Part shown: one piece after another, positions 1-8,104 of the stretch
Position numbering within the stretch: position 1 is the first letter of the stretch
How the letters are laid out: each line of letters starts with the position of its first letter
From: Candidatus Ghiorseimicrobium undicola
GTDB taxonomy: Bacteria > Omnitrophota > Gorgyraeia > Ghiorseimicrobiales > Ghiorseimicrobiaceae
Length of the DNA: 50,190 nucleotides
NCBI GenBank assembly: GCA_002796125.1
Contig: PCWA01000084.1
Location: forward strand, 88,045-138,234
Direction of reading: 5' to 3'
Program-made: the position numbers and the translations under genes
The notes under the pieces: model-generated
The model's database searches: none
Told to the model about the DNA's origin: nothing
Seen by the model: the letters and a program-made list of their open reading frames with translations, nothing else

Positions 1-1181
1 GTATCCGTAGCGAAACAATTAATAGCTACCACTACCGGCACGCCAAAAATCCTGATATTTTCAATTTGTTTTTCTAAGTTGCCCGCCCCTTCCCTTATCG
101 CTGATAAGTTCTCACGGATTAAACTATCATCAAGAGGTTTGCCCGGCTTAACGCTAAATTTACCGGAATGCATCTTAAGCGCGCGCACCGTACATACCAA
201 AACCGCCACATCAGGCACAAGACCGCTTGTCCGGCATTTAATATTGAAAAACTTCTCCGCTCCGCAATCCGCCCCGAAACCCGCCTCCGTTACCACAAAA
301 TCGGAAAGCTTTACGGCAAATTTATCCGCAATGATTGAACTATTGCCATGCGCTATATTAGCAAAAGGCCCGGCATGAACAAAACAAGGCGTATTATCCA
401 AAGTCTGCATTAAAGTAGGATGTACGGCGTCTTTTAAAAGAACGGCCATCGATCCGGCAACCTTTAAATCTTCCGGAGTTATATATTTGCCATCGGTGGT
501 CTTGGCTAATACTATCCTGCTTAAACGCTTACGCAAATCAAATATATCTTCGGACAAAGCAAGAATTGCCATTATTTCGCTGGCAACCGTAATATCAAAA
601 CCGGTACTCCTTGGATATACCCCTTCTATATTTTCATCCAAGCCAACGCTGATCTTGCGTAAAGATCTGTCGCTTACATCCATAACCCTGCGCCAGCTGA
701 CTGAATTAACGTCGATATTGAGTTTTTTTCTAAAAAGTGCGTTTTCTAAAAATGACGCGCATAAATTATGCGCCAGGCCTACCGCATGCACATCCCCGGT
801 CAGGTGCAGATTAAAATCTTCCATTGGCACAACCTGCGCATAACCTCCGCCGGCGGCACCGCCTTTAATCCCGAATACCGGCCCCAGAGACGGCTGCCTG
901 ATACAAGTAATTGTTTTTTTACCTATACGGTTTAAACTCATAGAAAGCCCGACGGTGGTGACCGTCTTGCCTTCTCCCAATGGGGTGGGAGTAATGGCGC
1001 TGACCAGGACATATTTTGCCTGATGTTTTTTCTTTTTGGCATTAGCAACGACAGTCGGCAAAACCTTGGCCTTGTATTTTCCGTAGAGCTCAAAATCATC
1101 ATCAGAAACACCTAAAGACCGGGCGATATCCTTTATATGTTTTAATTTGGCTTTTTGCGCTATTTCTATATCGCTAAGCAT
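1..1181 (-). CDS. fhs: Formate-tetrahydrofolate ligase, N-terminal part (runs off the window)
   Basis: ATP-dependent ligation of formate to tetrahydrofolate, feeding one-carbon metabolism and the methyl branch of the Wood-Ljungdahl pathway. About 393 residues are visible and the gene continues past position 1; the family is normally about 555 residues, so roughly the last third is missing. The signature nucleotide-binding stretch TPTPLGEGKTVTTVGL follows a conserved KYVLVSAI strand near residue 60. RQPSLGPVFGIKGGAAGGG and the HLTGDVHAV segment are also typical. The ATG at 1181 is the first one in frame and lies downstream of a promoter-like sequence. It is the last gene of the window on this strand, after rnhB. 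Identification is firm; involvement in acetogenesis cannot be judged from here. Confidence 0.95.
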   Translation of the reverse strand, partial: MLSDIEIAQKAKLKHIKDIARSLGVSDDDFELYGKYKAKVLPTVVANAKKKKHQAKYVLVSAITPTPLGEGKTVTTVGLSMSLNRIGKKTITCIRQPSLGPVFGIKGGAAGGGYAQVVPMEDFNLHLTGDVHAVGLAHNLCASFLENALFRKKLNIDVNSVSWRRVMDVSDRSLRKISVGLDENIEGVYPRSTGFDITVASEIMAILALSEDIFDLRKRLSRIVLAKTTDGKYITPEDLKVAGSMAVLLKDAVHPTLMQTLDNTPCFVHAGPFANIAHGNSSIIADKFAVKLSDFVVTEAGFGADCGAEKFFNIKCRTSGLVPDVAVLVCTVRALKMHSGKFSVKPGKPLDDSLIRENLSAIREGAGNLEKQIENIRIFGVPVVVAINCFATD

Positions 1182-1236
1182 AGACTAATCTCTTTTAACC
1201 GATAAATTAATTGGCCTGATATTATTAGAAAGTAGT

Positions 1237-1265
1237 ATTATATCTAATCTTGCGCTATTTTTCAT
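1237..1265 (-). promoter_or_regulatory. Putative sigma70 promoter of fhs
   Basis: Reading the minus strand, a perfect TATAAT (1237-1242) lies 17 bases downstream of ATGAAA (1260-1265), which matches four of six bases of the -35 consensus. The predicted start leaves about 50 bases of leader before the fhs ATG at 1181. It lies in the 105-base gap between rnhB and fhs, which holds nothing else I recognise. Confidence 0.5.
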
Positions 1266-1286
1266 CTTTTTTTATAATTTCTACGG

Positions 1287-1937
1287 CTACCCTATGCCGC
1301 ACTTGAGTTCGCTTACGGGGTAAAACGTCTTTCTGTGTATCTTTACCGGGCCGAATCTTCTTAAATTGGCGATGTGTTCCTTTGTTGGGTACCCCTTATG
1401 CCGGCTAAAGCCATACGATGGATATACTTTATCGTATATTTGCATAATGCGGTCCCTTGTTACTTTAGCGACAATAGAGGCGGCGGCTATTGAGCGTGAT
1501 TTTTTATCACCGGAAACAATACAACGGAATCCGTAAGGAATTTTTAGACCAATATTCCCGCCGTCAACTAAAAAATATAGATTTTTTTTAGCCGAACCTG
1601 ATAAAAATATCTTTGCCGCCTTACGAGCGCAGGAAATAACCGCGTTTTCCATCGCCACCAACGTTGCCTGTAATATATTCAAAGAATCTATGATTGTTTC
1701 CGGTATTATACCTATGCCTACGACTGAAAAATCGGTTATTTCCTTATAGGCATTTTCTCTTTGAACAGCCGAAAGAGCTTTAGAATCGTCTATTTTACTA
1801 TTAATTTTTTTTTCTGTCAGTATAACGGCCGCGGCTACCACCGGCCCTGCCAGAGGGCCGCGTCCGGCTTCATCTACGCCGCCCACCAGATCAAAACCTT
1901 TTTTACCGGCATCGGCTTCGTAATAGAAATTAGGCAT
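1287..1937 (-). CDS. rnhB: Ribonuclease HII
   Basis: Cuts the RNA strand of RNA-DNA hybrids and starts removal of single ribonucleotides from DNA. The 216 residues match the normal length. The catalytic signature GGVDEAGRGPLAGPV is at residues 19-33 with D22 and E23 as metal ligands. Further acidic positions are in FLVDGGN and in AAASIVAKVTRD, where the last Asp completes the DEDD-type site. The start at 1937 has no clear ribosome binding site. The gene follows rplS and trmD, the usual trmD-rplS-rnhB order in bacteria. The 81-base gap upstream carries short GCGC-rich pairings but no clear terminator. Confidence 0.95.
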   Translation of the reverse strand: MPNFYYEADAGKKGFDLVGGVDEAGRGPLAGPVVAAAVILTEKKINSKIDDSKALSAVQRENAYKEITDFSVVGIGIIPETIIDSLNILQATLVAMENAVISCARKAAKIFLSGSAKKNLYFLVDGGNIGLKIPYGFRCIVSGDKKSRSIAAASIVAKVTRDRIMQIYDKVYPSYGFSRHKGYPTKEHIANLRRFGPVKIHRKTFYPVSELKCGIG

Positions 1938-2018
1938 ATCGCATATTAGTACATAGCGCGCATTATTTATTTTTTGCTATGCGCTGGGCCTGTCTCCTCC
2001 GGAAAACACTCCGCGCTA

Positions 2019-2351
2019 TTATAGGCTTGCTTTTTTACCGACACGGCCGCGCAGATAATAAATCTTGGCGCGCTTTACCTTTGTTGACTTAAGAACCTCT
2101 ATTCTTTCTATTGTCGGAGAATGCCTTAAAAAAACCTTCTCTACTCCTTCGCCAAAAGATATTCTTCTTACGGTAAAACTCTGGCGCGCTCCACTGCCCT
2201 TTTTGGCTATTACCGTTCCTTCAAAAGGATGCGCCCTTATTTTATCCCCTTCTTGTATCTTCACATAGACCTTTACACGATCTCCGATATTAACTTCGGC
2301 CAAATCATTACGTATTTGTTTTTGTTCCAATTCGCTTATTTTTTTATTCAT
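2019..2351 (-). CDS. rplS: 50S ribosomal protein L19
   Basis: Component of the large ribosomal subunit at the interface with the small subunit. I place the start at 2351 (110 residues) rather than at an upstream in-frame codon at 2381. The 2351 ATG is preceded by the purine-rich AAGGGGGG ribosome binding site, and the protein then begins MNKKISELEQKQI as in the family. Diagnostic blocks are GDRVKVYVKIQEGDK, EGTVIAKKGSG, SFTVRRISFGEGVEKVF and the basic C-terminus KVKRAKIYYLRGRVGKKASL. It lies directly after trmD, with rnhB next. Confidence 0.96.
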   Translation of the reverse strand: MNKKISELEQKQIRNDLAEVNIGDRVKVYVKIQEGDKIRAHPFEGTVIAKKGSGARQSFTVRRISFGEGVEKVFLRHSPTIERIEVLKSTKVKRAKIYYLRGRVGKKASL

Positions 2352-2425
2352 TCTGCACCCCCCTTGATAAACACACGGCATCTTTTTCTTTATTATTAGT
2401 TGTTTTATACTCGATACTCATTACG

Positions 2426-3118
2426 CTATACATTTTTTAATAAATCCGGCCTTTTTTTGCGCGTCACTTTCAAAGCTTGTTTTTTACGCCATTGATTTAT
2501 CCGGGCATGGTTTCCTGAAAGAAGCACTTCCGGTACTTTATAATTATTAATCTCAGCAGGCCTCGTATATTGCGGATACTCAAGCAAACCTTCCTCAAAA
2601 CTCTCTACATCTTTTGAAGAACTCCTTCCCAGGACCCCCGGCAGGAGCCGCACCACAGTGTCGATCAAAACCATGGCGGGAAGCTCGCCTCCTGTTAATA
2701 CATAATCACCGATAGAAACCTCATCAGTTACTAAATGCTTCATCACCCTTTCATCCACGCCTTCATAATGGCCGCAGATTAAAATAAGATGCCTGTCGGC
2801 GGATAATTTTTTTGCCAGTTTCTGGGTTAATTTTTTTCCTTGCGGACTAAGCAATATAATTCGCGGTTTATTCTTTAATTTATCGCTCTTTTGTTTTAGC
2901 CTGCGCACGGCATCAAATATTGGCTGGGGCATCATCACCATCCCCGGCCCTCCGCCATAAGGCCTGTCATCAACCTTTTTGTGCTTATCCTTCGTATATT
3001 GCCTTAAATTATGTATTTTAATTTCTACCCGGCCTTTATTACGGGCGCGCTTGATGATTGACTGGCCTAAAACCGGCTCAAACATTTCGGGAAATATCGT
3101 AACTACATCTATGCGCAT
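2426..3118 (-). CDS. trmD: tRNA (guanine-N1)-methyltransferase
   Basis: SAM-dependent methylation of G37 in tRNAs reading CNN codons, which prevents +1 frameshifting. The 230 residues are slightly shorter than the usual 240-250. It starts [13 protein letters not shown] and contains the trefoil-knot SAM-binding motifs: [28 protein letters not shown] and the LLPGVLG segment, followed by the C-terminal NHARINQWR. It ends 74 bases before rplS, the standard order. The usual rpsP-rimM partners are not upstream; tgt lies 12 bases upstream instead, so a tRNA-modification gene has taken that place in the operon. Confidence 0.96.
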   Translation of the reverse strand: MRIDVVTIFPEMFEPVLGQSIIKRARNKGRVEIKIHNLRQYTKDKHKKVDDRPYGGGPGMVMMPQPIFDAVRRLKQKSDKLKNKPRIILLSPQGKKLTQKLAKKLSADRHLILICGHYEGVDERVMKHLVTDEVSIGDYVLTGGELPAMVLIDTVVRLLPGVLGRSSSKDVESFEEGLLEYPQYTRPAEINNYKVPEVLLSGNHARINQWRKKQALKVTRKKRPDLLKNV

Positions 3119-3130
3119 TTATCAATAAAG

Positions 3131-4258
3131 TTATGCCGTATTATTATATCTATCCAGAAAATTTTTTTTAAAGCCCGTAAAATCATCCTGCTTTATTGCC
3201 TGGCGTATTTTATGCATAAACTCTAAATAAAAATAAGTATTATGATAAGAAACTGCCGCCGATCCAAGTATTTCTCCGGCATTTAAAAGATGCCTTATAT
3301 AAGAACGGCTGTATTCGCGGCAGACAAAACAGGAGCATTCTTCATCCAATGGCGCCAGGTCATTGGTAAAAGAGGCGTTTCTCACTACTATTTTTCCTCT
3401 ACTTGTAAAGGCCGTGCCGTTACGGCCATAACGGGTAGGTACAACGCAATCAAACATATCAACCCCAAAATCAACGGCAGAGATAATGTCCTGTGGCGTT
3501 CCTACGCCCATCAAATAACGAGGAAAATTTTCCGGTAAATATTCGCATGTTGATTGAACAATATTATACATCAAATCCTGCGGTTCGCCAACAGAAATTC
3601 CTCCTATAGAATACCCTGAGAAGGACATCTCCGCTAACTGCTCAACGCATGATTTTCTTAAGTCCGGATATGTCGCCCCCTGCACAATACCAAACAATAA
3701 CTGCGAGCCGTGATTTGCCTGTTGCCAACGGCCCAATGCCTCTTTGGAACGCTTGGCCCATTGGATAGTGCGTTTCATCGCTGTTTGCGCCTCATCTTTT
3801 ATGCAGGGATAATGCAGACATTCATCAAGCGGCATCAGAATATCCGAGCCTAAAATACATTGTGTATCGATTACATTTTCCGGTGTAAGAAAATGCCGGG
3901 AACCGTCAATGTGCGACTGGAACTCAACACCAATATCTTTTACTTTTCTAAGGCGCGCCAGGCTAAATACCTGGTATCCCCCGCTATCGGTTAAAATCGG
4001 CTTATCCCAAGCCATAAATTTATGCAGGCCTCCGGCATTCTTTATTATTTCAAGCCCCGGCCTGAGATACAAATGATAAGCATTGGCCAAAATAATCTCT
4101 GCTTTACATTCCCGTAAATCCCTATTACTAAGCGCCTTAACTGTGCCCTGGGTCGCAACCGGCATAAAAATAGGGGTATCTATATCTCCGCGCACGGTAA
4201 CAAGCCTGCCCAGGCGCGCCCTGGAATTTTTATCTTTATGGATTAAGGTAAATGACAT
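3131..4258 (-). CDS. tgt: tRNA-guanine transglycosylase
   Basis: Exchanges guanine 34 for preQ1 in tRNAs with GUN anticodons, the first tRNA-level step of queuosine synthesis. The 375 residues are a normal bacterial length. The active-site TDSGGYQVFSL carries the general-acid Asp (D91), and FDCVVPTRYGRNG carries the nucleophile Asp (D270). Zinc ligands are visible as C308-x-C310-x2-C313 and H339. The start at 4258 gives the usual MSFTLIHKDKNSRARLG opening. It lies upstream of trmD and downstream of queA, separated by a hydrolase and a YkgJ protein. Confidence 0.96.
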   Translation of the reverse strand: MSFTLIHKDKNSRARLGRLVTVRGDIDTPIFMPVATQGTVKALSNRDLRECKAEIILANAYHLYLRPGLEIIKNAGGLHKFMAWDKPILTDSGGYQVFSLARLRKVKDIGVEFQSHIDGSRHFLTPENVIDTQCILGSDILMPLDECLHYPCIKDEAQTAMKRTIQWAKRSKEALGRWQQANHGSQLLFGIVQGATYPDLRKSCVEQLAEMSFSGYSIGGISVGEPQDLMYNIVQSTCEYLPENFPRYLMGVGTPQDIISAVDFGVDMFDCVVPTRYGRNGTAFTSRGKIVVRNASFTNDLAPLDEECSCFVCREYSRSYIRHLLNAGEILGSAAVSYHNTYFYLEFMHKIRQAIKQDDFTGFKKNFLDRYNNTA

Positions 4259-4281
4259 GCCAACGGTAAAATTAAAAGTGG

Positions 4282-5076
4282 TTAATATTGATGAAGGAAT
4301 TGCTTGATTTTTTCTACGACCAGATTAGCGGAATTAAAAAATGCGTCGTTATGCGAACCTGAGATCTCAATGAACTGCTTGGGAGCGGCTGCCGCATCAA
4401 AAAGCTTCCTGCCTAAGTCAAAAGGCACCATCTCATCATCAGGGCTGTGAAAAAACAGCTTAGGGCATTTAATATTTTTTATTTTTGACTCGGAATCAAA
4501 TTTAGTCATATAAACAAACGCCGGGATGAAAGGATAAATTCTCTTACCCATATCCCTAATAGAGCTAAACGCGCCCTCAACTATCAAAGCGCCGATTTCT
4601 TCCCTTGCTGCCAAATCGACCGCCGGCGCAGACCCCAGAGATTCTCCGAAAAAAATAATATTCTCAGGGGCGATATTTTTATTTTCCGTTAAGTAACGGT
4701 ACGCCGCGCCGCTATCCCGGTAAAAACCGCCTTCCGAAGGCCTGCCGCCGCTTAGCCCGTATCCGCGGTAATCAAAAATAAATACGCTCATCCCTAAATT
4801 ATGGAACAGCCGTATCTTATCCAGCCGGTGGCTTATATTACCGCCGTTTCCGTGAAAAAACATAAGCGTGCGCCTGGCGCCTTCAGCCGGTATAAACCAG
4901 GCCTTTAAATTTAAGCCGTCTGCTGTGGCAATATCCGCCTCCTCATAAGAGAGGCCGGCGTCTTTCGGCGTTACTTCAATCTCATGAGTAGGAAAATATA
5001 TATTCTTATATTCAAAATGCCGGAGGTACAAAATGGCGAAGACCAAAACCGCTAAAAAATAAAAAAATATTTTCAT
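4282..5076 (-). CDS. Membrane-anchored alpha/beta hydrolase
   Basis: Serine hydrolase of the alpha/beta fold, in the group annotated as BAAT/ABHD13-like or prolyl oligopeptidase-like. Residues 1-20 form a single hydrophobic anchor. The oxyanion region FFHGNGGNISHR, nucleophile elbow GESLGSAP, acid loop HSPDDEMVPF and GSHNDAF with the catalytic His are all present, so the triad looks intact. Substrate cannot be read from the sequence. I take the ATG at 5076 because it overlaps the stop of the upstream YkgJ gene as TGATG, typical of coupled translation; a GTG one codon earlier is possible. 264 residues. Confidence 0.85.
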   Translation of the reverse strand: MKIFFYFLAVLVFAILYLRHFEYKNIYFPTHEIEVTPKDAGLSYEEADIATADGLNLKAWFIPAEGARRTLMFFHGNGGNISHRLDKIRLFHNLGMSVFIFDYRGYGLSGGRPSEGGFYRDSGAAYRYLTENKNIAPENIIFFGESLGSAPAVDLAAREEIGALIVEGAFSSIRDMGKRIYPFIPAFVYMTKFDSESKIKNIKCPKLFFHSPDDEMVPFDLGRKLFDAAAAPKQFIEISGSHNDAFFNSANLVVEKIKQFLHQY

Positions 5077-5453
5077 CACAGAATATCTTTTTTAATCCTC
5101 GGCTTACTTTCTATTGCCGGTCTGTTATCACATAGCCTTTCATAATATAAGGCCGGTTTACCCAGCTCCAAAGGAAAATCCGCGCAATTTTGAGGGCGCA
5201 CGCTATAGACACTGCAGAGCTTATCGTCGCGCTGGAAAACGCATCTTCCGTTGCGAACAATAGTCTCATGATTATATCCCGGGTCAGGCGCATCATTCGG
5301 GTCTATAAGCTTAAACCATGGCTTTTCAACAGCGGGGTTTAATTTTTCTATACGCAGCATTTCTTCTTCCGTTACCTCAACGCCTTCCTGACAACACGAT
5401 CCTGACTTACATATCTTGCAATTCTTAAGCATACTATTTACCATTTTTTTCAT
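5076..5453 (-). CDS. YkgJ-family cysteine-cluster protein
   Basis: Small cytoplasmic protein of 125 residues with the metal-binding cysteine pattern of the YkgJ (CxxCxxxxCC) family. C12, C15, C20 and C21 are near the N-terminus, followed by GRCVFQRDDKLCSVYSVRPQNCADFP and a last Cys near residue 107. The family probably binds zinc or an Fe-S cluster; its reaction is not settled. It is translationally coupled to the downstream hydrolase and sits between queA and tgt, but this does not by itself show a role in tRNA modification. Two other in-frame ATGs lie within the first eight codons, so the exact start is uncertain. Confidence 0.85.
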   Translation of the reverse strand: MKKMVNSMLKNCKICKSGSCCQEGVEVTEEEMLRIEKLNPAVEKPWFKLIDPNDAPDPGYNHETIVRNGRCVFQRDDKLCSVYSVRPQNCADFPLELGKPALYYERLCDNRPAIESKPRIKKDIL

Positions 5454-5474
5454 AGCACACCAGTCCTTTTCAGC

Positions 5475-6518
5475 TTAAATAATCAACATCGCATCGCCAT
5501 AACTGTAAAACCTGTATTTACTTTTTATGGCTTGATTATATGTTTTTATGGCCAATTTACGCCCGGCGAAAGCACAAACAAGCATAAAAAGCGTGCTCTT
5601 GGGAAGATGGAAATTAGTCAGCAGGCAGTCAACCGCCTTAAAGCGGTAACCCGGGTAAATAAACAAATTTGTCCATCCGTAAACGCACTTATTTTCATTA
5701 TCAACCTTAACATGTTCTGAGCTTGAATAACCGGCGTTAAAAAGCGTCTCTATTGTACGGCAGGCGGTAGTGCCTACGGCAAAAACTTTCTTTTCTTTTT
5801 GCCTGGCGGCCTTTATTTTATTTATTAATTCTTCTTCTGCCTCAAAATATTCCGCCTCCATACTATGCGAGCTTACATCATCGCACTTTACCGGTTTAAA
5901 CGTACCAACGCCTACATGCAAAGTAACATAATTAACATCAACTCCGCGCTCTCTAATATCATCCACCAAATCTTTTGTAAAATGCAGGCCTGCGGTGGGG
6001 GCGGCGATTGAACCGGGGTGTTTGGCAAAAACAGTCTGGTATCTTTCAAGGTCAATAAATTCTGTCTGCCGTTTTATATAAGGCGGAAGCGGCATAACCC
6101 CTGCCTTGTAAACATCTTCTATATGCGCCTGGGTAAATTCAAGTTTATTTTTGCCTGTTATTTTTGCTCGTAAGCCGCCGTTTTTATTATCAAATAATAT
6201 AGTTTCCCCGTCTACAAATTTTTTAGCCGGCTTTACCATGGCGGAAAAAACATTTCCCTGACGCTTGATCAAGAGAAATTCTATTTTTGCGCCCGTCTTT
6301 TCTCTTATCCCGAATAACCTCGCAGGCAGGACTTTTGTATTGTTTAAAACGAGCAAATCGCCGCTGGATACAAAGCCGGAAATATCGCTAAATTCCAGGT
6401 GCCGGATAGTCTCATTTTTTCTATCTAAAACAAGCAGGCGGCTATGTTCACGCTTTGCGGCGGGATACTGCGCGATTAATTCTTTGGGTAAATTATAATC
6501 AAAATCAACGAGCTTCAT
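5475..6518 (-). CDS. queA: S-adenosylmethionine:tRNA ribosyltransferase-isomerase
   Basis: Transfers and isomerises the ribose of SAM onto preQ1-tRNA to give epoxyqueuosine, the step after Tgt. The 347 residues match the family. It opens MKLVDFDYNLPKELIAQYPA and contains SRLLVLDR, LLVLNNTKVLPARLFG, GSIAAPTAGLHFT, the VTLHVGVGTFKPV block and TNFHLPKSTLFMLVCAF. All are conserved signatures. The start overlaps the last 14 bases of spoIID, so translation is probably coupled. With tgt downstream and queH upstream, the window holds three consecutive steps of the queuosine pathway. Confidence 0.97.
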   Translation of the reverse strand: MKLVDFDYNLPKELIAQYPAAKREHSRLLVLDRKNETIRHLEFSDISGFVSSGDLLVLNNTKVLPARLFGIREKTGAKIEFLLIKRQGNVFSAMVKPAKKFVDGETILFDNKNGGLRAKITGKNKLEFTQAHIEDVYKAGVMPLPPYIKRQTEFIDLERYQTVFAKHPGSIAAPTAGLHFTKDLVDDIRERGVDVNYVTLHVGVGTFKPVKCDDVSSHSMEAEYFEAEEELINKIKAARQKEKKVFAVGTTACRTIETLFNAGYSSSEHVKVDNENKCVYGWTNLFIYPGYRFKAVDCLLTNFHLPKSTLFMLVCAFAGRKLAIKTYNQAIKSKYRFYSYGDAMLII

Positions 6519-7683
6519 ATATATCTTCTATTTCCGCGTCCTGATAATAAAATTTGAGTATCGTGTAATATTTATAGCCGTCTTTTGCCATGAAATAAGC
6601 GCCCCACTGGCACATCCCTACTCCGTGGCCCCATCCAAAACCGGAAAAGAACGCTTTACCCGCCATAACGTCAAGGCTAAACTTCAGGCTGCGGATTATT
6701 TTGGGGTCCAGCATCTGGCGAAACTCCTTGCCGGAGATAATCTTTTGCCCCTCATCTGATATTAACTCAAGCGCTTTCACCCGCCCTGAATCATTCAACT
6801 TCAAAACGCGCATATCCTTTAATGGCCCTATATTATATCCTGAAAGGTTTAGTTTTTCCACAATTTCCGCAAGCGTAAGCGTCACATCCCATTTAATATG
6901 CAAAGAGGCGCCGCAATAAGGGCAATCCACGCTTTTAAGGCAGCCTAAATTTATATTCCAAAGCTCATCGGCATTTTCCGTCCTGCCGGCGCAGGTGGCG
7001 TGAAAATAAGCCGGAAAAATTTTTCCTTTATATTTCAAAACTAAACCGCGGGTCAGCTCCACAGCTTTATTAGTCCGGTATCTTTCAGAATCTTTGCCTC
7101 CATAAACCTGCGAATAGATATCGCTGCTTACATCATAAGGCTTGGCCTTATTCATTTGCGCATGATAAAGCGCATAAGTCCTTGTAGCGATGGCCTGCGC
7201 TTTAATGGCTTCTATCGGCCAACGGTGGGAAATTTCATGAAAAAGAACGCCCTTAACATAATCTTCCAACCCGATATAGTTTATTGCCGATAATTTTTCC
7301 GAGGCTGCTTCTTTTCTGATTATTAAATCACCTCTCAACGAACGGTTATTAACGTAAAAATATCCCGAGGCAGGGTGGATAAGCAGCGCTTTCTTTTTAA
7401 AACTCTCGCGCAGGTTTATGCCGGAAGCAGACGCGGATACCTTAACGCTTAAAGAATTTCCGCTGGATAAAAGCTTATTATTTTCCAGCGAGCGTATTTC
7501 GTATTTGCCTTTGATAAAAAGTTTAAAGCTTGCCGTATCTTTCATTATAAGGACGCGTATGCGGGAATTATCTTTAGCGTGGGTAAAAGGAAGAAAAAAT
7601 AGAAAGGATAAAACTGATAAAAGTATAATCCGTCTAATCTGTGGTTTAAATCCGTGCAATCTATGCTTTACCGGCGCGGCCAT
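6505..7683 (-). CDS. SpoIID/LytB-domain secreted protein
   Basis: Exported protein of the SpoIID/LytB family, which includes the peptidoglycan lytic transglycosylase SpoIID and amidase enhancers. The N-terminus is a signal peptide with core ILLSVLSFLFFLPFTHA. Family blocks are YRGDLIIRKEA-like, YVKGVLFHEISHRWPIEAIKAQAIATRTYAL and GFGWGHGVGMCQWGAYFMA near the end. A C-x2-C pair (DCPYCG) lies in the middle. I chose the ATG at 7683 over a TTG at 7689. The n-region of the signal peptide is encoded by a short quasi-repeat (see findings). The family is widespread in non-sporulating bacteria, so a wall-remodelling role is more likely than sporulation. It overlaps queA and DUF2905. Confidence 0.88.
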   Translation of the reverse strand: MAAPVKHRLHGFKPQIRRIILLSVLSFLFFLPFTHAKDNSRIRVLIMKDTASFKLFIKGKYEIRSLENNKLLSSGNSLSVKVSASASGINLRESFKKKALLIHPASGYFYVNNRSLRGDLIIRKEAASEKLSAINYIGLEDYVKGVLFHEISHRWPIEAIKAQAIATRTYALYHAQMNKAKPYDVSSDIYSQVYGGKDSERYRTNKAVELTRGLVLKYKGKIFPAYFHATCAGRTENADELWNINLGCLKSVDCPYCGASLHIKWDVTLTLAEIVEKLNLSGYNIGPLKDMRVLKLNDSGRVKALELISDEGQKIISGKEFRQMLDPKIIRSLKFSLDVMAGKAFFSGFGWGHGVGMCQWGAYFMAKDGYKYYTILKFYYQDAEIEDIYEAR

Positions 7684-7889
7684 AGCCAAAATATTATTAA
7701 AAGGACAATGCTGATTAAGATTGATGTAGTAACGGGAAAATAAAAAGTAAAATTCTTCTTTTGTATGTAGATATCGCCCGGCAACCTGCCTAAAAACGGC
7801 AGTTTATTAAAAAAAGTTAACAATAAACCTATAATTACTAAAACTATTCCAAAAATGACTAGTGCTTTAGCGAAGGAATTTATATCCAT
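7668..7889 (-). CDS. DUF2905 small membrane protein
   Basis: A 73-residue protein with two transmembrane helices (about residues 6-28 and 50-70) flanking the conserved LPFLGRLPGDIYIQKKNFTFYFPVTTSILIS stretch of DUF2905. Function is unknown. In many genomes this family sits next to ruvB or queA/tgt, and here it overlaps the start of spoIID by about 16 bases, upstream of queA. The ATG at 7889 has only a weak GAGA purine motif just upstream; a stronger AAAGGAG lies about 20 bases further back. Confidence 0.85.
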   Translation of the reverse strand: MDINSFAKALVIFGIVLVIIGLLLTFFNKLPFLGRLPGDIYIQKKNFTFYFPVTTSILISIVLLIIFWLWPRR

Positions 7890-8104
7890 ATGATTCTCTT
7901 AAATCTTAATAACTCCTTTAATAGCAAGCGGCTTGGGCTGATTTCGAGCAGGGCCTAACGCAGGCCGAGCGGGCACGGTTGGCCTTTGATTACATGTTGG
8001 CCAGAGCGAGGCCGAGTAGCGGAGCGCAATTTTCCACGCTGGGGAAAATTGCGCGTCCCTGAGAGAAATCGGACCAAGCCGCCAAACAACTAGGCCTATA
8101 GCGT
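7890..8104. repeat. Structured GC-rich palindromic element (core 7928-8082)
   Basis: A 215-base intergenic stretch, clearly more GC-rich than its surroundings, that folds on itself. The outer arms GCGGCTTGG (7928-7936) and CCAAGCCGC (8074-8082) are perfect complements. Inside them GATTTC (7940-7945) pairs with GAAATC (8065-8070) and CAGGG (7949-7953) with CCCTG (8057-8061). Inner hairpins are GGCC-N7-GGCC (7952-7966), GGCC-N14-GGCC (7981-8002) and a 12-bp perfect stem GCGCAATTTTCC/GGAAAATTGCGC (8024-8035 and 8043-8054). No ORF is apparent. A miniature mobile element or a structured RNA are the two readings. Confidence 0.7.

Noticed and set aside
5111-5296. Minus-strand 61-codon frame inside the YkgJ gene
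   Set aside because: It is out of frame with a protein that shows a full cysteine signature and has no ribosome binding site of its own.
6505-7683. Evidence of sporulation from a SpoIID-domain gene
   Set aside because: The family is common in non-sporulating bacteria, and no other sporulation gene is in the window.
7928-8082. tRNA or preQ1 riboswitch near the queuosine genes
   Set aside because: There is no T-loop or CCA-type acceptor, and the segment is far larger than known preQ1 aptamers with no matching core that I could see.
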